A stretch of DNA of 64,000 nt from Actinosynnema sp040640215 (GTDB taxonomy: Bacteria > Actinomycetota > Actinomycetes > Mycobacteriales > Pseudonocardiaceae), in assembly GCF_040640215.1 (NCBI RefSeq), contig NZ_JBFABG010000017.1, positions 40,509 through 104,508 of the forward strand, in the 5' to 3' direction. Shown in pieces: positions 59,534 through 64,000 of this stretch. The translations under genes were made by a program, and so were the position numbers. Under the pieces are notes generated by a model. It did not search any database. It had not been told where the DNA came from and saw nothing but the letters and a program-made list of their open reading frames with translations. The number at the start of each line of letters is the position of its first letter. The first letter of the stretch is position 1.

Positions 59534-60568
<1,035 letters not shown>

Positions 60569-60663
60569 CGTGTGGTCCTCCTCGGGTGCCCGGAACGCGG
60601 TGTCGCGCAGCATCCTACGGGCACCGCCCGGCGAACGAAGTTGATCACCTGCATAGTGGGGTC

Positions 60664-60948
60664 ATGGCGATCGCACGGTGGAACGGCGAGATCATCGCCG
60701 AGAGCGACAAGACCGAGGTTGTAGAGGGGAACCACTACTTCCCCCTGGAGGCGGTGCACGCCCAGTACCTCAGGCCCTCGGACCACACGTCCGTGTGCCC
60801 GTGGAAGGGCACCGCGAACTACTACACGCTGCACGTCAACGGCGAGGAGAACCCCGACGCCGCGTGGTACTACGCGGAGCCCAAGGACGCGGCGGCCGGG
60901 ATCAGGGGCCACGTGGCGTTCTGGAAGGGCGTCGAGATCACCGGGTGA
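60664..60948 (+). CDS. DUF427 domain protein
   Basis: A 94-residue protein starting AIARWNGEIIAESDKTEVVEGNHYFP, with TSVCPWKGTANYYTLHVNG and AWYYAEPKDAAAGIRGHVAFWKGVEI. It is the complete DUF427 domain, a small beta fold found alone or repeated in many bacteria, without known activity. It is divergent from fba with 95 bases between starts. Confidence 0.9.
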   Translation: MAIARWNGEIIAESDKTEVVEGNHYFPLEAVHAQYLRPSDHTSVCPWKGTANYYTLHVNGEENPDAAWYYAEPKDAAAGIRGHVAFWKGVEITG

Positions 60949-60956
60949 CGGTGTCG

Positions 60957-60983
60957 CGGGGGCGGTCCGTCGAACCGCCCCCG
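60957..60983. terminator. 10-bp perfect hairpin, bidirectional
   Basis: CGGGGGCGGT pairs exactly with ACCGCCCCCG around seven bases. It lies between the convergent DUF427 and LLM genes. Confidence 0.75.
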
Positions 60984-60987
60984 GGCG

Positions 60988-61815
60988 TTACTCGGCGAGG
61001 GCGGCGGCCAGCTCGCGGAACTGCGGCGAGTCCTCCAGGTGGTCGCCCAGGACCTGCACGGACACGTGGTCCGCGCCCGCTTCGCGGTGTTCCCGCAGCC
61101 GGTCCGCGACCCGCTCCGGGGAGCCCCACGCGACCAGCGCGTCGACCAGCCGGTCGCTGCCGCCGTCGTCCAGGTCGTCCTCGGTGAAGCCGCCCCGCAA
61201 CCAGTTCCTGGTGTAGTTCGCCAACCCGAGGTACAGGGCCAGGTTCTCCCGGCCGACCGCCCGCGCCCGGTCCGCGTCCTCCTCCAGCACGACGTGCTGC
61301 TCGGGCGCGAGCACGGTCGCGGCCCCGATCTCGGCGCGCGCCAGCGCGGTCTGCTCGGGCGTCACCAGGTAGGGGTGGGCGACGCTGGTGCGCGCGGCGG
61401 CCAGCCGGAGCACGCGGGGGCCGAGGGCGGCCAGGGCCAGCCGGTCGCGGGGGACGTCGAGCTCGTCGAGGTAGTGCACCAGCTTCTGGTAGGGGCTGTG
61501 ATAGACCTCACCCACGTGCTCGCGGTGGCCCGCGCCGACGCCGACCAGGAACCGGTCGGTCCAGGCCAGGTCGCGGTAGCCCGCGTTGACCTCCGCCGCC
61601 GGGGTGGTCCAGACGTTGAGGATGCCGGTCGCGACGACCAGCCGGTCGGTCGCGTCGAGCACCTCGGCGACCAGCCCGAGGACCCCGCCGTCCGGGGCTC
61701 CACCCAGCCACAACGCGCCGAAACCCAGTTCCTCCAGCTCGGCCGCCCGCGCGGCGCGGCCCTCCCAGCGCGAGGCGGGTGCCCACACGCCGAACCTGCC
61801 CAGCTCAACGGTCAT
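60988..61815 (-). CDS. LLM-class F420-dependent oxidoreductase
   Basis: A 275-residue luciferase-like barrel protein. GRFGVWAPASRW, GFGALWLGGAPDG, TDRLVVATGILNVW, FLVGVGAGH and VAWGSPERVADRLREHREAGADHVSVQVLGD match the actinobacterial F420-dependent subgroup (TIGR03620 type). It would use reduced F420 on an unknown substrate. It is divergent from an aldo-keto reductase gene with 111 bases between. Confidence 0.85.
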   Translation of the reverse strand: MTVELGRFGVWAPASRWEGRAARAAELEELGFGALWLGGAPDGGVLGLVAEVLDATDRLVVATGILNVWTTPAAEVNAGYRDLAWTDRFLVGVGAGHREHVGEVYHSPYQKLVHYLDELDVPRDRLALAALGPRVLRLAAARTSVAHPYLVTPEQTALARAEIGAATVLAPEQHVVLEEDADRARAVGRENLALYLGLANYTRNWLRGGFTEDDLDDGGSDRLVDALVAWGSPERVADRLREHREAGADHVSVQVLGDHLEDSPQFRELAAALAE

Positions 61816-61926
61816 GTCGTCCCCTCTCGAACTACCCGGTCGACCACAGCCAACCGGCGGGTCCCACCATTTAGTCCTGCCTGTGACGTTCGGCGCGACC
61901 GCAGATCGTGGGGTTGGGTTCCTCCC

Positions 61927-62874
61927 ATGACGAATCTGGGAACCAGCGACCTCGACGTGTCGCGGCTGTGCCTGGGCGGGAACGTGTTCGGCTGGACCGC
62001 CGACGAGGACGACTCGTACGCCGTGCTGGACGCGTACGCGGCGGCCGGCGGCGACTTCGTGGACACCGCGGACGCGTACTCGGCCTGGGGCGACGGGCAC
62101 GTGGGCGGCGAGTCGGAGACGATCATCGGCGGGTGGCTGCGGTCGCGCGGCAACCGGGACCGGGTGGTCGTGGCGACGAAGGTCGGGATGCTCGGCGTGG
62201 GCGGCCTGGACAACCTCCGCGCGGACACCGTCGCCACGGCGGCGGAGAACTCGTTGCGCCGGCTCGGCGTGGACCACATCGACCTGTACTACGCCCACCA
62301 GGACGACCCGGACACCCCGCAGGAGGAGACCGCGGCGGCGTTCGACGCCCTGGTCAGGGCGGGCAAGGTGCGCTACGTCGCGGCCTCGAACTTCACCGCC
62401 GAGCGGCTGACGTCGGCGCTGGCGGTGTCCGAACGCGAGGGCCTGGCGAAGTACGTGGTGTTCCAGCAGCACTACAACCTGGTCGAGCGGTCCTACGAGG
62501 GCGCGCTGTCGGCGGCCGTGGCGGCGGGGGGACTGTCGTCCACGCCCTACTTCTCGCTCGCGAAGGGCTTCCTGACCGGCAAGTACCGGCCCGGGGTCGC
62601 GGTGGAGAGCACCCGCGCGACGGCCGCGTCGAAGTACCTGGACGAGCGCGGCCTCCGGGTCCTCGACGTGCTGGACGAGGTCGCGGCGGCGCACGGCACG
62701 ACCGTGGCGGCGACGGCGCTGGCGTGGCTGGCGGCCCAGCCGACCGTGGCCGCGCCGATCGCCAGCGCGCGGACCGCCGGGCAACTGGCGGACCTGCTGC
62801 CGGTGCTCGACCTGGAGCTGAAGGCGGACGAGATCGCCCGGCTCACGGCCGCGAGCGAGCCGGAGGCGGGGTAA
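61927..62874 (+). CDS. aldo/keto reductase
   Basis: A 315-residue enzyme opening MTNLGTSDLDVSRLCLGGNVFG. The tetrad lies in FVDTADAYSAW (Asp, Tyr), VVVATKVG (Lys) and LYYAHQDDP (His); late IASARTAGQL binds the cofactor. This is the YajO/oxidoreductase-like branch distinct from the copy at 15207. NADPH-dependent reduction is expected; the substrate is unknown. Confidence 0.88.
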   Translation: MTNLGTSDLDVSRLCLGGNVFGWTADEDDSYAVLDAYAAAGGDFVDTADAYSAWGDGHVGGESETIIGGWLRSRGNRDRVVVATKVGMLGVGGLDNLRADTVATAAENSLRRLGVDHIDLYYAHQDDPDTPQEETAAAFDALVRAGKVRYVAASNFTAERLTSALAVSEREGLAKYVVFQQHYNLVERSYEGALSAAVAAGGLSSTPYFSLAKGFLTGKYRPGVAVESTRATAASKYLDERGLRVLDVLDEVAAAHGTTVAATALAWLAAQPTVAAPIASARTAGQLADLLPVLDLELKADEIARLTAASEPEAG

Positions 62875-62901
62875 CCCGGCAGCGGCCCACTCGCGGGACC
62901 G

Positions 62902-62934
62902 GCACCCCGGCGGCCGGGCGGGCCGCCGGGGTGC
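62902..62934. terminator. 14-bp perfect hairpin, bidirectional
   Basis: GCACCCCGGCGGCC pairs exactly with GGCCGCCGGGGTGC around five bases, between the convergent aldo-keto reductase and YCII-like genes. Confidence 0.8.
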
Positions 62935-62941
62935 GCGAGCG

Positions 62942-63226
62942 CTAGTCCCTCAACCAGCTACCCAGCACGGTCTGCCACTCGTGCACGCGCGTCTCGGCCA
63001 CCACGCCGGCGGGCGTGTACGGGTCGGCGGCCAGCACCTCGCGCAGCTCGGTTTCGTCCGCCACCTCGTACACCAGCACCGCACCGGACTGGTCGGTGTA
63101 GGGACCGGACACCAGGAGCCTGCCCTGGTCGACCAGGGTCGCCAGGTAGTCCCGGTGCGCGGGCCGGGCCGCCAACCGGTCGTCGACGTTGTCCCCGAAC
63201 ACCAGCTCGACCACGAACCTGGCCAC
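62942..63226 (-). CDS. YCII-related protein
   Basis: GTG 63226 with GGAGGTGG upstream; 94 residues. VARFVVELVFGDNVDDRLAARPAHRDYLATLVDQGRLLVSGPYTD fits the YciI fold, with the conserved His/Asp region and LLVSGP followed by VLVYEVADETELREVLAADPY. A dimeric alpha/beta barrel is expected; activity is unknown. It is divergent from a SigE-family sigma gene. Confidence 0.85.
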   Translation of the reverse strand: MARFVVELVFGDNVDDRLAARPAHRDYLATLVDQGRLLVSGPYTDQSGAVLVYEVADETELREVLAADPYTPAGVVAETRVHEWQTVLGSWLRD

Positions 63227-63266
63227 AGTCCACCTCCGCGAGACGCCTACGCTGCGCCCGAAGCTA

Positions 63267-63278
63267 CCGGTCGACCGG
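63267..63278. promoter_or_regulatory. 12-bp palindrome between divergent YCII-like and sigma genes
   Basis: CCGGTCGACCGG is a perfect palindrome in the 66-base intergenic region, where an operator for both genes could lie. It is GC-rich and short, so chance is possible. Confidence 0.3.
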
Positions 63279-63292
63279 GTACCGTCGTTTCC

Positions 63293-63871
63293 GTGGTCGG
63301 TTCGGAGCAGAGCAGCGGCGGCATCGCGCGTGTGCAGGACACGCTGACGAACCTGCGCATCCAGGACGGCACCCCGCAGCCGCCGTCCGGTCCGCTCACC
63401 CTGGAGGACCTGTACCGGCAGCACCGGATGCGGCTGGTCCGGCTCGCCCTGCTGCTGGTGGACGAGCCCGCGACGGCCGAGGACGTGGTGCAGGAGGCGT
63501 TCACCGGCCTGCACCGGAACTGGTCCAACCTGCGCGACGCCCAGGCGGCGGTCGGCTACCTGCGCACGGCGGTCGTGAACGGTTCCCGCAGCGTGCTGCG
63601 CCGCCGGAAGACCGCCCGCGACTACACCCCGCCGCACATCGCGAACGCGCGCTCGGCGGAGAGCCTGGCCATGCTCACGGCCGAGCACCAGGCGGTCGTC
63701 GCGGCGCTCTCCCAACTGCCGCCGCGCCAGCGGGAGGTGCTCGTCCTGCGTTATTACGGTGATTTGTCCGAAGCGGAGATCGCCGAGGCGACCGGCATCT
63801 CGAAGGGCACCGTGAAGAGCACCGCGAGCCGTGCCCTGGACGCCCTCCAGAAGATCATGGCCGGCCGCTAG
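63293..63871 (+). CDS. SigE-family ECF sigma factor
   Basis: GTG 63293 or GTG 63332; neither has a strong ribosome site. The product (192 or 179 residues) has a variable start, then LTLEDLYRQHRMRLVRLALLLVDEPATAEDVVQEAFTGLHRNW (region 2) and LPPRQREVLVLRYYGDLSEAEIAEATGISKGTVKSTASRAL (region 4), as in the Streptomyces SigE-family type. No anti-sigma gene follows within the window, except perhaps the partial gene at the edge. Confidence 0.9.
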   Translation: MVGSEQSSGGIARVQDTLTNLRIQDGTPQPPSGPLTLEDLYRQHRMRLVRLALLLVDEPATAEDVVQEAFTGLHRNWSNLRDAQAAVGYLRTAVVNGSRSVLRRRKTARDYTPPHIANARSAESLAMLTAEHQAVVAALSQLPPRQREVLVLRYYGDLSEAEIAEATGISKGTVKSTASRALDALQKIMAGR

Positions 63872-63898
63872 GCGGCCCACCCCCTCATCGCGGCGCGC

Positions 63899-63916
63899 GC
63901 ACCCGGGCCCGGGTGC
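63899..63916. promoter_or_regulatory. 18-bp GC-only palindrome downstream of the sigma gene
   Basis: GCACCCGGGCCCGGGTGC is perfectly self-complementary, 28 bases after the sigma stop and just before the partial gene. It may be a weak terminator or an operator. Confidence 0.35.
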
Positions 63917-63920
63917 GGTG

Positions 63921-64000
63921 GTGGCGAAGAAGACCGAAACCGTGGGATGGGTGTCCTCGCCCGACGGTGGCCACCCTCCGGGAACCGGGTACCTGCCACC
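63921..64000 (+). CDS. N-terminal fragment of a protein running off the right edge
   Basis: From GTG 63921 (GTG 63918 also in frame) the frame reads MAKKTETVGWVSSPDGGHPP then GTGYLPP and stays open to the end. The composition is protein-like and the start lies 50 bases after the sigma gene. There is no recognisable domain in 26 residues. Confidence 0.45.
   Translation, partial: MAKKTETVGWVSSPDGGHPPGTGYLP

Overview
This window is about 73% GC or more, uses GTG starts often, and packs genes into operons with ATGA/GTGA overlaps. Gene content (ESX/EspG/PPE modules, DUF397, a DUF574-type methyltransferase, F420-type LLM enzymes, SigE-family sigma factors, an ECF42-DGPF pair) points to a filamentous actinomycete of the Pseudonocardiales (Saccharothrix, Actinosynnema or Lentzea type). 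This placement is inferred from gene content, not from a search. About 71 genes or gene candidates are described.

The backbone is a dispersed de novo purine region: an SCP-like protein, purL-purQ-purS, purC, purB, purD and purA. It is followed by an Rv0358-type gene, a DUF3151 gene and the class II aldolase fba. This resembles, from memory, the mycobacterial order around Rv0772-Rv0807 joined to Rv0357c-Rv0363c. Accessory genes sit between these anchors.

0-5.3 kb: end of an unidentified gene, two small lipoproteins, the SCP gene, a secreted three-repeat protein, then ESX module 1 (DUF3558 lipoprotein, small protein, PPE-like protein, EspG). 5.4-17.7 kb: a secreted chitosan-type exo-glucosaminidase, a sugar dehydrogenase with an unusual N-terminus, a PAS-GGDEF-EAL protein, a SAM methyltransferase, paired pentapeptide membrane proteins, an orphan DUF397 gene, an aldo-keto reductase and two tandem GH25 lysozymes. 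17.8-29.6 kb: purLQS, a DUF3800-like gene, epimerase, metallo-hydrolase, DUF2334 deacetylase, purC, an amino-acid-type ABC transporter, a lipoprotein and purB. 29.7-39.3 kb: ECF42 with its DGPF partner, two SigE-family sigma/anti-sigma pairs, a guanidinium-type SMR exporter with a TetR regulator, threonine aldolase with a HAD phosphatase, a K+ channel, a 57-residue membrane protein and an aminotransferase. 39.3-44.3 kb: ESX module 2, which repeats the lipoprotein-PPE-EspG core and adds a WXG protein fused to a lytic transglycosylase domain. 44.4-54.6 kb: purD, a TAXI-type TRAP transporter, a UBP zinc-finger protein, a Na+/H+ antiporter, a glycerophosphodiesterase, ssuD and purA. 54.7-64 kb: the Rv0358-type gene, a secreted HNH nuclease with a coupled small gene, FUSC exporter, DUF3151, fba, DUF427, an LLM enzyme, an aldo-keto reductase, a YCII-like protein and a third SigE-family sigma factor.

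The most notable signals are: two paralogous ESX cargo modules whose PPE-like proteins share a C-terminal tail; the exported-type WXG-transglycosylase; a hairpin that buries the ribosome binding site of the HNH nuclease; a guanidinium exporter preceded by two phased TetR-type operators; an ECF42-type autoregulatory promoter; and a roughly 75-residue insertion in the sugar dehydrogenase. No tRNA, rRNA, CRISPR array, insertion sequence or prophage was found.
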